This document shows, piece after piece, positions 7,351-15,910 of a stretch of DNA of 46,446 nt. This DNA is from an uncultured Rivibacter sp. GTDB lineage: Bacteria > Pseudomonadota > Gammaproteobacteria > Burkholderiales > Burkholderiaceae. The notes below the pieces were generated by a model. The model made no database searches and was not told the origin of the DNA. It worked only from the letters and a program-made list of their open reading frames with translations. The position numbers and the translations under genes are program-made. The stretch lies in contig CAMLLU010000046.1 in assembly GCA_946480925.1 (NCBI GenBank), positions 1-46,446 on the forward strand. The letters are read 5' to 3'. Position 1 is the stretch's first letter; every line of letters starts with the position of its first letter.

Positions 7351-8680
7351 CAGGCTGTTGAAATACCCGTCGACACGGCCACCCGAGTCAGCGAACATAT
7401 CGACGTTGAACGAAGAGAGGTGATCCGCCAATGCGAGGTGCCGACAGCTACGACGAGAGCCTGTTCACGACGGTGACGCTGGAGAAGTTCGTCCCGGCCA
7501 CGCACCCGCTGCGCCCCATCCGCGAATGGGTCAACGCCGCGCTGGCCAGGATGAACACCAAGTTCTCGGCCATGTACGAGGCCGACGTCAAGGGCGGCCG
7601 CCCGAGCATCGCGCCGGAGAAGCTCATGCGGGCCATGCTGCTGCAGGTGCTGTACAGCGTTCGCAGCGAGCGACAACTCGTCGAGCAGATCCAGTACAAC
7701 CTGCTGTACCGCTGGTTCGTCGGGCTGTCCATTGAAGACACGGTGTGGAACCACTCGGTGTTCAGCAAGAACCGCGACCGCCTCATCGATCACGACGCCG
7801 TCACCGATCTGTTCAACGCCACGGTGGAGATGGCCGACAAGCGCGGGCTGCTGTCGGGTGAGCACTTCAGCGTGGACGGCACACTCATCCAGGCCTGGGC
7901 CAGCCACAAGAGCATGCGGCGCAAGGACGGGTCGGACGATGATCGCCCTCCTGAGGACTGGCGGGGCGAGCGTCGAAGCAACGACACGCACACATCCACG
8001 AGCGACCCCGAGTCGCAGTTGTACCGCAAGAGCAATGCTGCACCCGCGCTGCCGAGCTACCTGGGCCATGTGCTGACGGACAACCAGCATGGCTTGGTGG
8101 TCAATGTGCAGGCCAGCACCGCGGACGGCACAGCCGAGCGCGAGGTCGCCGCGCACATGCTGTGCGATGTTGCTGCACCGGGCAAGCGCGTGACGGTGGG
8201 TGCGGACAAGGCGTACGACACCAAGGGGTTCGTCAGTGCGTGCCGAGAGATGAACGTCACGCCGCATGTCGCGCAGAACCTCAACCGCAAAGGCGGCAGC
8301 GCCATCGACAGCCGTACGACACGGCACCCTGGCTATGAGGTGAGCCAGCGCAAGAGGAAGTGCATCGAACAGTGCTTCGGCTGGGGCAAGCAGATTGGGC
8401 CGATGCGCCAGGTGATGGTGAGAGGGCTGGACAAGGTTGACCAGCTTCTGACCCTGACGATGGCGGCCTACAACCTCACGCGGCTGCGGACCTTGGCGCA
8501 ATTGCGCCCGCAGTGCGCCCAATGAGCGACGAAAGGGGCGAAATGGCTTCTTCCAGGCCTCGAATGAGAGCGAAATGGGCTGTTTGAAGTCCATCTGGTG
8601 AAAATTGCACGCTGGATGAACAAGTCGACTCGAATTGCAATGGGCGACTTCGTCCTCAACGGCGGTTCTTCAACATCCTG
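7351..8680 (+). mobile_element. Insertion sequence A (IS5/IS1182-type)
   Basis: Ends are defined by inverted repeats starting CAGGCTGTTGAAATACC at 7351 and, on the other strand, CAGGATGTTGAAGAACC from 8680. A CTAG lies at each side (7347-7350 and 8681-8684), as expected for a 4-bp target duplication. One transposase gene fills the element (1330 bp). Confidence 0.8.
7431..8525 (+). CDS. IS5/IS1182-type DDE transposase (IS A)
   Basis: A 364-residue cut-and-paste transposase. It starts MRGADSYDESLFTTVTLEKF and has the highly conserved block GRPSIAPEKLMRAMLLQVLY near the N-terminus, typical of proteins labelled IS5/IS1182. Acidic catalytic residues are visible as Asp in FSVDGTLIQAWASHKS, Asp in GADKAYDTKGF and Glu in KCIEQCFGWGK. 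The frame is uninterrupted and full length, and both ends of the element are present, so it could still be active. Confidence 0.9.
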   Translation: MRGADSYDESLFTTVTLEKFVPATHPLRPIREWVNAALARMNTKFSAMYEADVKGGRPSIAPEKLMRAMLLQVLYSVRSERQLVEQIQYNLLYRWFVGLSIEDTVWNHSVFSKNRDRLIDHDAVTDLFNATVEMADKRGLLSGEHFSVDGTLIQAWASHKSMRRKDGSDDDRPPEDWRGERRSNDTHTSTSDPESQLYRKSNAAPALPSYLGHVLTDNQHGLVVNVQASTADGTAEREVAAHMLCDVAAPGKRVTVGADKAYDTKGFVSACREMNVTPHVAQNLNRKGGSAIDSRTTRHPGYEVSQRKRKCIEQCFGWGKQIGPMRQVMVRGLDKVDQLLTLTMAAYNLTRLRTLAQLRPQCAQ

Positions 8681-8684
8681 CTAG

Positions 8685-9761
8685 GGAAGCGCTGATTTAT
8701 CCGGGCAGACCTCGATGGCCGAATGTGCCTGGGACGGTCAAGATGATCGCATGAAGCAGACCAGCTTTGCCAGCGCGGAGTTCGCTGGCAAGAAGCGCCA
8801 GACGCGACGCGAGAAGTTCCTTGGGGACATGGAGACGGTCGTTCCGTGGTCACGGCTGGAAGCACTCATCGAGCCGCACTATCCGAAGAGCGGCAAGGTC
8901 GGCCGGCCGCCGGTCGGTCTGTCAAAGATGCTGCGCATGTACTTCCTGCAGCAGTGGTACACGCTGGCCGACGAGGCGCTGGAGGATGCGCTGTACGACA
9001 GCCAGGCCATGCGCGAGTTCGCAGGCATCGATCTGTCGCAGCAGGACGTGCCGGACGCCACGACGATCATCGCCGCGCCCAGCTCGACGAAGAACTGCAA
9101 GGCCGAGCGCGATCCCGAGATGCACCAGACCAAGAAGGGCAACGAGTGGCACTTCGGCATGAAGATGCACTCGGGTGTTGATGCCGACTCGGGGCTGGTC
9201 CACAGCGTGGTCTGCACAGCCGCCAACGAATCCGACATTGCGCGCGCGCACGAGTTGCTGCACGGACAGGAGACGACGGTGGGTGCCGACAGCGGCTACA
9301 CCGGGCTGCACAAGCGCGACGAGATCAAGCAGGCCCAGCGTGAAGGCAAGCTGCGCAACGACATCCAGTGGAACATCGCCATGAAGCCCGGCACGGTGCG
9401 CGGCATGCCGCAGGGGCCGCTGAAGGCGCTGACGCAGATCTGCGAGCGCATCAAGGCACGTGTCCGGGCGCGGGTCGAGCACCCGTACCACGTCATCAAG
9501 AACCTCTTCGGCTACCGCAAGGTCAGCTACCGCGGTCTGGCCAAGAACGCGGCCCGCGCGAAGGTCCATGCGGCGCTTGCGAACCTCTACATCGCCAGGC
9601 GCCGACTGGGAACTGCGGGCGTTGGTGCGTCCGCAGCTTGAAGGGCGAGCCACTGTGGACCTTGAAACCGCGCGTCATCAGCCTACGAGGCCTCTCATCA
9701 CCAAAACAAGGCCCATCGAGCGCAGCGGCGCCTCGTCGGCAATGTATTGATCAGCGCTTCC
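8685..9761 (+). mobile_element. Insertion sequence B (IS5 family, internally deleted)
   Basis: Inverted repeats GGAAGCGCTGAT (8685) and ATCAGCGCTTCC (ending 9761) are perfect. CTAG lies on both sides (8681-8684, shared with IS A, and 9762-9765, shared with the IS701 element). The element is 1077 bp, about 100 bp shorter than IS C, mainly because of an in-frame deletion in its transposase. Confidence 0.85.
8751..9641 (+). pseudogene. IS5-family transposase with in-frame internal deletion
   Basis: This 296-residue reading starts MKQTSFASAEF at 8751 and ends LYIARRRLG plus a short tail. Compared with the related transposase of IS C, about 40 residues are missing between VPDATTI and IAAPSSTKN (around 9052-9075). 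The intact relative has a helix-rich segment and then the first catalytic Asp in VVDATLIAAPSS. The two flanking motifs, PDATTI and VDATLI, are similar at DNA level, so deletion by slipped pairing is likely. An Asp still stands before IAAPSS, and the later Asp (GADSGYTGLHKR) and Glu (VEHPYHVIKNLFG) remain. Loss of the segment makes activity unlikely. Confidence 0.75.
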
Positions 9762-9765
9762 CTAG

Positions 9766-11242
9766 TCTTACTGTGTCATTAAACTCGTCGTTAGCGTATG
9801 ACACCCCCACAGCATCGACATCGGAACATGCGCATGGAGAGTGCATGGGCGAGTTCATGGCGCAGCGTCGGAATCGAGTGCGCGACGTGGCGCTGCGCGC
9901 GCTGGGCTGCCACGGGGGATGTAATCTGCGGGAAGGGCAAGCGCCTGGCGTTCGAGGAAGTTTTTTTTGACTGCGGCAGGCCGCTGCGCCATCAGCCGCT
10001 CGGCCATCAGGAATCCATAGGCTGCGATGCACAGGCTGGCGTGGTGATGGAAGCCGCGCCAGCCCCTGCCCTCGTAGTGCCCCAGCCCGAACTCCTGCTT
10101 GAGGTCCTGGTAGTCGCGCTCGATGCGCCAGCGCTGGTGTGCCACGGCAACCAGCTCGTTGAGTGGTGTGTTCTCGGGCAAGGTGGACAGCCAGTACTTC
10201 GTCGGCTCGGGCTCGTCGGCCGGCCACTGGATCAGCAGCCACTGCTGCGGCTGCAGGCGGGCCCTGCCGGCGTTGCCGCCCGCGTGGCGCACGCGCACCG
10301 CGGCGAAGCGCCCGCTGAGCGTGGCGTTGGTGCCTTCGCGCCAGCTGATGGACTGAAATGCCTGGGGCGGCAGTTCCATCGCGAGCGTCTTGACGCTGAC
10401 CGGCTGCAGGTCGGCGGTGCGCCGCGGCTGCACCGGTGGGCGGCCTCGCCCCTGGTATGGCACCGGCGGCAGCGGCTCGATGCCCGGCGGCCAGACCACG
10501 ACCGCCGAGGTCACGCCCACCACGTAGGGCAGGCCCAGGTCGGTCAATGCCTGGCGAAACGCCGCATCCACTCCATAGCCCGCATCTGCCAGCACCGGGT
10601 GGGCGGGTGCCCCTTCGGCCAGCAAGGCCTCGATCTGCGAAAGCGCGATCTGCGTCTTCGTCTCGAACCGAATGGACTCGGGTACCCCGGCCTGCTTGCG
10701 CCGCTCGGCATCCTCGGCCCAGGCCTGTGGCAGGTACAGCCGCCACGCCACCGGCAGGCTGCCCTGCTCGCTGGCCAGCGACACGCTGACGGCCACCTGG
10801 CAGTTGTCCTGCTTGCCCAGCACGCCGCAGTACTGGCGGGTCACTCCCACCGAATGCCTGCCCTTCTTCGGGAAGCCCGTGTCATCAATGATCCACCAGC
10901 CCCCGGCGGTGAAGTCCATCTTCGGCACCACCCACTGCGCCACGCGGCGCAGCATCTCCTGGTCCGACCACTCGGCCTTGGCCACGAAGTGGTGCAGTGC
11001 CTGGTGCCTTGCGCTGGCGCGCGTGGGCTCCAGGTGCGCGGCCATCGGCTCCACGCTCTTGCGGGCCAGAGGTTGCATCAGTCCCGTGCAGTACCCGCGC
11101 AGCCCCGAACGCCGATCCGCATGGCCCAGCCCTGCTGACAGGTGCTCCAGATACTCGTCGAATCGCTGCGCAGCCCCCATCGCCTTCCTTCTCTTGCTTC
11201 TGGTCAGGCGTATGGTCTCATGAAATTAGTGACATAGTAAGA
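9766..11242 (-). mobile_element. Insertion sequence of the IS701 family
   Basis: Terminal inverted repeats are TCTTACTGTGTCATTAA at 9766 and, on the other strand from 11242, TCTTACTATGTCACTAA. The left flank is CTAG (9762-9765) and the right flank CTAA (11243-11246). Both fit the YTAR target known for IS701-family elements, but they are not identical to each other. Confidence 0.85.
9855..11180 (-). CDS. IS701-family transposase
   Basis: A 441-residue DDE transposase. The IS701 signature WWIIDDTGFPKKGRHSVGV carries the first catalytic Asp and is followed by RQYCGVLGKQDNCQ. The second Asp is in VLADAGYGVD and the Glu in RWRIERDYQDLKQEFGL. Start ATG at 11180 (MGAAQRFDEYLEHL) matches the normal family start, and the length is normal. 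It is the only gene of its element. Confidence 0.92.
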   Translation of the reverse strand: MGAAQRFDEYLEHLSAGLGHADRRSGLRGYCTGLMQPLARKSVEPMAAHLEPTRASARHQALHHFVAKAEWSDQEMLRRVAQWVVPKMDFTAGGWWIIDDTGFPKKGRHSVGVTRQYCGVLGKQDNCQVAVSVSLASEQGSLPVAWRLYLPQAWAEDAERRKQAGVPESIRFETKTQIALSQIEALLAEGAPAHPVLADAGYGVDAAFRQALTDLGLPYVVGVTSAVVVWPPGIEPLPPVPYQGRGRPPVQPRRTADLQPVSVKTLAMELPPQAFQSISWREGTNATLSGRFAAVRVRHAGGNAGRARLQPQQWLLIQWPADEPEPTKYWLSTLPENTPLNELVAVAHQRWRIERDYQDLKQEFGLGHYEGRGWRGFHHHASLCIAAYGFLMAERLMAQRPAAVKKNFLERQALALPADYIPRGSPARAAPRRALDSDAAP

Positions 11243-11246
11243 CTAA

Positions 11247-12421
11247 GGAAACTCTGCAAAACCCCGGGCAGATCCGGTAGCGCGACTGCGCGGTAGCTGT
11301 GACGATGGCAGTCATGAAGCAGCTCGCACTTGGCCTGAACCTGTCGACGAAGAAGACGCGCAAACGCGAGTTCCTCGAAGAGATGGAGCGCGTTGTCCCG
11401 TGGGATGCACTGGTGCAGGTGGTCCAGCCGCACTACCCGAAGGCCAGGACGGGGCGACCCGCATTTGCCATCGAGACGATGCTGCGGATCCACTACCTCC
11501 AACAGTGGTTCGCGCTGTCGGACCCGCCGATGGAAGAAGCGCTGCACGACATGCCGGTGTTCCGCGAGTTCGCCAAGCTGGAGGACGCCGCTGCACGACT
11601 GCCCGACGAGACGACGATTCTGCGGTTTCGTCATCTGCTGGAGAAGCATGACCTGGCTGTCGATATGCTGCGGGTGGTCAATGACATCCTGCAGGCCAAG
11701 GGTCTGACGATGAAGAAGGGCACGGTGGTCGACGCGACCTTGATTGCAGCACCAAGTTCGACCAAGAACGCCGAGGGTGAGCGGGACCCGCAGATGAAGC
11801 AGACGAAGAAGGGCAACCAGTGGTACTTCGGCATGAAGGCGCACATCGGCGTGGACGCGCACTCCGGGCTGGTGCACAGCGTGGTGGGCACGGCGGCCAA
11901 CGTCAACGATGTGACGCAAGCCGGCGCGCTGCTGCATGGGAGCGAAGAGATGGTTTTCGGCGATGCGGGCTACCAGGGCGTGCACAAGCGCATCGAGGCG
12001 CAGGGGCCGCAGTGGTACGTGGCCATGCGCCCGGGTCTTCGGCGGCTGCTCAATCCGTTCATCCAGCCGCAGTTCGAGGCGCTGCAGCTGGAACAGTGGA
12101 AGGCCAGCGTGCGCGCCAAGGTCGAGCATCCGTTGCGGGTGCTCAAGCGGCAGTTCGGGTACGTGAAGGTGCGCTACCGTGGGTTGGCGAAGAACACGGC
12201 GCAGATCGTCACGCTGTTTGCGCTGGCCAATCTGTGGATGGCGCGACGGCAGTTGATGGGGATCCAGGGATGAGTGCGTCCGCAGGGTAACCGGCGGGCG
12301 TGTTGCACGACCAGAAGTGCATGCGGCGTGGTTCGATGGCGGGCTTTGAAGCGCGTTCATCGGGGCGATCTCGCGTCACCGCGTCCCTGAAGTGCCTGGC
12401 GTCACGTTATGCAGACCTTCC
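11247..12421 (+). mobile_element. Insertion sequence C (IS5 family)
   Basis: Inverted repeats GGAAACTCTGCAAAAC (11247) and, on the other strand from 12421, GGAAGGTCTGCATAAC. Flanks are CTAA (11243-11246, shared with the IS701 element) and CTAG (12422-12425), both YTAR sites as used by the IS5 subgroup. The right flank CTAG lies within the beheaded Tn3 tnpA. Confidence 0.85.
11314..12273 (+). CDS. IS5-family transposase (IS C)
   Basis: A 319-residue IS5-subgroup transposase. The DUF772-like N-terminal domain shows GRPAFAIETMLRIHYLQQWF. The DDE domain shows VVDATLIAAPSSTKN, FGDAGYQGVHKR and VEHPLRVLKRQFGYVKVRYRG, giving all three acidic residues. ATG 11314 starts MKQLALGL, the usual family start; in-frame GTG 11299 and ATG 11305 are possible alternatives. 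The frame is intact, and this copy serves as the reference that reveals the deletion in IS B. Confidence 0.92.
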   Translation: MKQLALGLNLSTKKTRKREFLEEMERVVPWDALVQVVQPHYPKARTGRPAFAIETMLRIHYLQQWFALSDPPMEEALHDMPVFREFAKLEDAAARLPDETTILRFRHLLEKHDLAVDMLRVVNDILQAKGLTMKKGTVVDATLIAAPSSTKNAEGERDPQMKQTKKGNQWYFGMKAHIGVDAHSGLVHSVVGTAANVNDVTQAGALLHGSEEMVFGDAGYQGVHKRIEAQGPQWYVAMRPGLRRLLNPFIQPQFEALQLEQWKASVRAKVEHPLRVLKRQFGYVKVRYRGLAKNTAQIVTLFALANLWMARRQLMGIQG

Positions 12422-14264
12422 CTAGAGGCCTTCGATTTCCGCGCCGCGCCCGTGCGCCAGGCGCTGATCGACGCCATCGATGTGCTGCGCGACGTGAACC
12501 GCCGCGGCGACCGCAAGCTGCCGGCCGATGCGCCGCTCGCCTTCGTTCCACCGCGCTGGAAGCGCGTCGTCGTGACCGACCAGGGAGTCGATCGCCGGTG
12601 CTACGAGATGGCCGCGATGTGCGAGCTGAAGGATGCGCTGCGCTCCGGCGACGTGTGGGTGGTCGGCAGCCGACAGTTCAAGGACTTCGAGGAGTACCTG
12701 CTGCCGCAGGCCGTGTTTGAGCAGCAACTGGCAGATGGCACGGTCGAGATGCCGGTGCCACTGGAGGCGAAGGCTTACCTGGACGAGCGGCTGGGCGTTC
12801 TGCGCGACCTGTTTGACGAGGTCAACCAGCTGGCCGGCGCCGGCGAACTTCCCGACGTACAGATCGATGACCGCGGCCTGAAGATCTCGCCGATCGAGGA
12901 CGACACGCCGCCGGAGGCGAAGGATCTCGTGGCGCAGGTGTATGGCATGCTGCCGCCGGTCAAGATCACGCACCTGCTGCAGGAGGTGATCGGCTGGCTC
13001 GACTTCAAGCAGCAGTTCACCCATCTGAAGGCCGGTGAGCCGTCGAAGGATCGCAAGCTGCTGCTGACGGCGATCCTCTCGGACGCCTTCAACCTTGGCC
13101 TGGAGAAGATGGCGCAGGCCACGCCCGGCGTGTCGAGCGCACGGCTCGCTTACCACGTCGCCTGGCACGTGCGCACCGACACCTACTCGAAGGCGCTGGC
13201 CGAGCTGGTCAACTACCACCACCGGCTGCCGTTCTCCAGGTACTGGGGCGACGGCACTACCTCATCGTCCGACGGGCAGCGCTTCAAGGCTGGCAGCCAC
13301 GCCGAGCAGTCCGGGTTTCGGAACGCGAAGTACGGCGATGAGCCCGGTGTGCTTTTCTACACCCACGTCTCGAACCAGTACGCCGGCTTCCACATCAAGG
13401 TGATCAACGGCCCGGCCCGCGATGCGACCCATGTTCTCGACGGGCTGCTGTACCACGAGTCGGACCTGAGGATCGAGGAGCACTACACCGACACCGCCGG
13501 CTTCACCGACCACGTGTTCGCAATGTGCCACTGGCACGGTTTCACATTCGCGCCGCGCATCGCCGACCTGAAAGACAGGCGGTTGTACGTGCCGGGCAAA
13601 GCCGGCGACTGGCCGGCGCTCGCCTCCATCATCGGCGGCAGCCTGAACCTGAAGGCCATTGAGGAGCGGTTCGAGGAGATCAAGCGCATGGTGGCCTCGA
13701 CGGCGCAGGGGACCGTGACGGTGTCCTTGCTGCTGCGCAAGCTCGCCGCCTATCCCCGGCAGAACGGCATCGCGCTCGCGCTGCGCGAGATGGGCCGCAT
13801 TGAGCGCGGCATCCACACCCTCAAATGGTTGCGGCTGCCGGCCTTCCGGCGGCGTGTCGGCGCCGGTCTGAACAAGGGCGAGGCGCGTCACAAGCTGGCG
13901 CGAGCCGTGTTCTTCAATCGGCTCGGCGAGGTGCGTGACCGTGCCTTCGAGGACCAGCAGAACCGCGCCAGTGGGCTGAACCTCGTCATGCAGGCGATCA
14001 CGGTGTGGAACACGGTCTACATCGATCGCGCGATTGACGAGCTTCGCAAGCACCGCGCGATCGACGACGCGCTGCTGCCGCACGTGTCGCCGCTGGGGTT
14101 GGGGGCACATCATCCTGACCGGCGACTACGACTGGGGCGGCGACAAGCAGCTCAAGCCGGGCGAGTTCAGGGCGTTGAGGCCCGTGCCGGCCCAGCAAGT
14201 GCCAACCGAAGTGGTCGAGCAACCGGACAACCCGGTTCAATTGCCCGTGGCCGATGACGCGTAG
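12422..14264 (+). pseudogene. tnpA: Tn3-family tnpA, beheaded and frameshifted
   Basis: The C-terminal two thirds of a second, different Tn3 transposase. It begins at LEAFDFRAAP exactly at the CTAG flank of IS C, so about 350 N-terminal residues are missing. The catalytic triad is still visible: Asp in TTSSSDGQRF, Asp in HYTDTAGFTDHVF, Glu in LNKGEARHKLARAV. A frameshift occurs around 14092-14106, in a G/T run (GGGGTTGGGGG). After it the expected ending WGHIILTGDYDWGGDK continues in the next frame to a stop at 14262-14264, while the first frame runs on as nonsense to 14257. The 38-bp right terminal repeat follows at 14279-14316. The gene cannot make a working enzyme, but its end could still be mobilised by a related transposase. 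Confidence 0.88.
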
Positions 14265-14278
14265 GCAGGCGGACCGGG

Positions 14279-14316
14279 CTTAACGTACAAAATTTTCCGT
14301 TTCTTGAGGGCACCCC
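14279..14316 (-). repeat. 38-bp right terminal inverted repeat of a Tn3-family transposon
   Basis: Read on the minus strand from 14316, the sequence starts GGGGTGCCCTCAAGAAACGG and ends TTTTGTACGTTAAG. This is the GGGG...TTAAG layout and 38-bp length of Tn3-family ends. Its outer end points right, so the transposon body is to the left and belongs to the tnpA at 12422-14264. No matching left end was seen in the window. Confidence 0.85.
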
Positions 14317-15120
14317 AATGAGCGGCAGGCCGGCGTCGCGGTCGAAGGCATCGAGCAGCACAACAGCGCGGTGGATCGGATCCGCATCTCGCTGCTGGCG
14401 GTCGACACCCATGGCTACACGAACCCGGCGATGTCCATCGCCAAGCTGCTGGGCTTCGATCTGTGCCCCCGGCTGCGGGACCTGGCCGAGCGAAAGCTCT
14501 ACCTGCCGCGAGGCTTCAACGTGCCTGAGGGCCTGGAGGCCGTCACCGTCAGGCGCGTCTCCATGGCCGCCATCGAGCGCGGCTGGGACGAGTTGTTGCG
14601 CATGGCGGCATCGATCCGATCGGGCCGTGTCTCCGCGACGCTCGCGTTGCAGCGTTTCGGGTCGGCCGCCCAGGGCGATCCTTTGCACCGGGCCGCAGAG
14701 CACCTGGGAAGGTTGCTGCGCACCGTGTTTCTGTGCGACTACATTGCCATCGAGGACTTCCGGCGCGAGATCCACACCCTGCTGAACCGCGGCGTGTCGG
14801 TGCATCAGCTTCAACGCGCGGTGTACTCCGGCAAGGTGGCGCCGGAGCGAGGTAGGCGGCGCGACGAGATGAAGGCGATCTCCGGCTCGCACGCCCTGCT
14901 GACGAACATCGTGCTGGCCTGGAACACCGCACGGATGCACGAGGTGGTCGAGCGGCTCAAACGCGACGGGATCGCCGTCGAAGACGACTGGCTGCGCCGC
15001 ATGGGGCCGGCGCACTTCTCCCACATCAATTTCCGCGGCACGATGAGATTCGGCGTCGACAAGTTCGCCGCGGCACTGATCCAGCGCGCGCCGGGCCAGG
15101 CAGATCGGTCGGCGTCGTGA
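14317..15120 (+). pseudogene. tnpA: Tn3-family tnpA, C-terminal fragment interrupted by another Tn3
   Basis: Reading AAT GAG CGG CAG GCC from 14317 gives NERQAG and continues to the normal C-terminus ending near FGVDKFAAALIQRA. It aligns throughout with the complete Tn3 transposase at 1440-4379 (same NERQAGVAVEG start point, LAVDTHG, HINFRGT). The upstream 60 percent of the gene, including the first catalytic Asp, is absent because the other Tn3 end abuts it at 14316. The third catalytic residue is also changed: LNRGES in the complete copy is LNRGVS here (GTG at 14794-14796). An internal ATG at 14371 could allow a short product, but no transposase activity is possible. The parD-parE pair follows 85 bases later and may have been a passenger of this transposon. 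Confidence 0.85.
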
Positions 15121-15170
15121 CGAGACCCGCAGCAGCATCCCTCGAACGGGCAAGATGTCGGCCAACGTAG

Positions 15171-15200
15171 TTGACAACCGTTGTCAAGTGGCCCAAGATT
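15171..15200 (+). promoter_or_regulatory. parDE promoter with palindromic operator
   Basis: TTGACAACCGTTGTCAA (15171-15187) is a perfect 8+1+8 palindrome whose first six bases are a consensus -35 box. AAGATT at 15195-15200, 18 bases after the -35 box, is a weak -10. A ribbon-helix-helix ParD dimer binding here would block its own promoter. The start codon at 15206 follows almost at once, so the transcript may be leaderless. Confidence 0.65.
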
Positions 15201-15205
15201 CGTGC

Positions 15206-15457
15206 ATGAGCCGCCAAACCATGAGCTTTGCCTTGCCCGAATCGATGCGCGAGTACATCGACAACCGGGTGGCCGCAGGCAACTACGGCAACACCAGTGA
15301 GTACATCCGTGATCTGGTCCGGCGTGATCAGGAAGAGCAGGCCAAGAAGCGCCTGCGCGATCTAATCGAAGAAGGGCTGGCCTCCGGGCCCGGTCGGCGT
15401 CGCACCAAGGCCGACGAGAAGGAACTGCTGGCGCTCGCTCGCGGCGAGATCGATTGA
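15206..15457 (+). CDS. parD: ParD-type antitoxin
   Basis: An 83-residue ribbon-helix-helix (CopG/MetJ-like) protein. The N-terminal DNA-binding fold reads MSFALPESMREYIDNRVAAG followed by NTSEYIRDLVRRDQE, the standard ParD pattern. The C-terminal third, rich in Lys/Arg/Glu, would wrap the ParE toxin. ATG 15206 was chosen because it starts at the fold; an upstream in-frame start at 15155 would include the operator. No Shine-Dalgarno sequence precedes it. It overlaps the parE start by four bases. Autoregulation through the palindrome at 15171-15187 is expected. It lies 85 bases downstream of a Tn3 transposase fragment, a place where transposon-borne toxin-antitoxin pairs are known to sit. Confidence 0.9.
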   Translation: MSRQTMSFALPESMREYIDNRVAAGNYGNTSEYIRDLVRRDQEEQAKKRLRDLIEEGLASGPGRRRTKADEKELLALARGEID

Positions 15458-15780
15458 AGCCGGCGGTTCTGCGCCCACAGGCGCTGCGCGATCAGCAAGG
15501 CGAGGTGCGGTACTACCGCAAGGAGGGCGGCACCCGCCTTGCGGTGAGAGTCGCCAGGGACACCAACAAGGCGCTCGACCAGATCGAACTTGAGCCGGGC
15601 ATCGGCTCGTCGAGGCTCGGCAAGTTGCTAGGCATACCAGGGCTGCGGACCTGGCGGGTGGGGACGTTTCCGCTGTTGTGGTGCTACTTCGAGCGCGGAG
15701 AAGACTTGGACGTGGTCCGGCTCCTGGGCGAGCGTCAGGACATCCTTGCGATCCTGGGGCACGAGTTCGGCTCGAACTGA
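15454..15780 (+). CDS. parE: ParE/RelE-superfamily toxin
   Basis: A 108-residue toxin of the ParE branch, members of which poison DNA gyrase. Recognisable are the start MKPAVLRPQALRDQQGEVRYY, the helix with ARDTNKALDQIE, the strand region PGLRTWRVGTFPLLWCYFE and the end VVRLLGERQDI. The start is a TTG that overlaps the parD stop (TTGA at 15454-15457), so translation is coupled and the rare start should keep toxin below antitoxin. No frameshift or truncation is seen. Target assignment (gyrase or ribosome) is from family knowledge only. Confidence 0.85.
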   Translation: MKPAVLRPQALRDQQGEVRYYRKEGGTRLAVRVARDTNKALDQIELEPGIGSSRLGKLLGIPGLRTWRVGTFPLLWCYFERGEDLDVVRLLGERQDILAILGHEFGSN

Positions 15781-15808
15781 CGCCGCCGCTTGCGCCGACG
15801 CGGCGGCG
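15781..15808 (+). terminator. Possible terminator after parE
   Basis: CGCCGCCGC (15781-15789) pairs perfectly with GCGGCGGCG (15800-15808) around a 10-nt loop, immediately after the parE stop. No T tract follows. Between this and 15910 nothing else is supported. Confidence 0.45.
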
Positions 15809-15910
15809 GGGCGAACACTGAGACGGTCACCCTGAAGCGGTACATAGCCGGCGCTCACGACCTGAACATCGCCCCACCCGACCTGCCGCCGAAGTGGCGG
15901 TCGGCGACCA

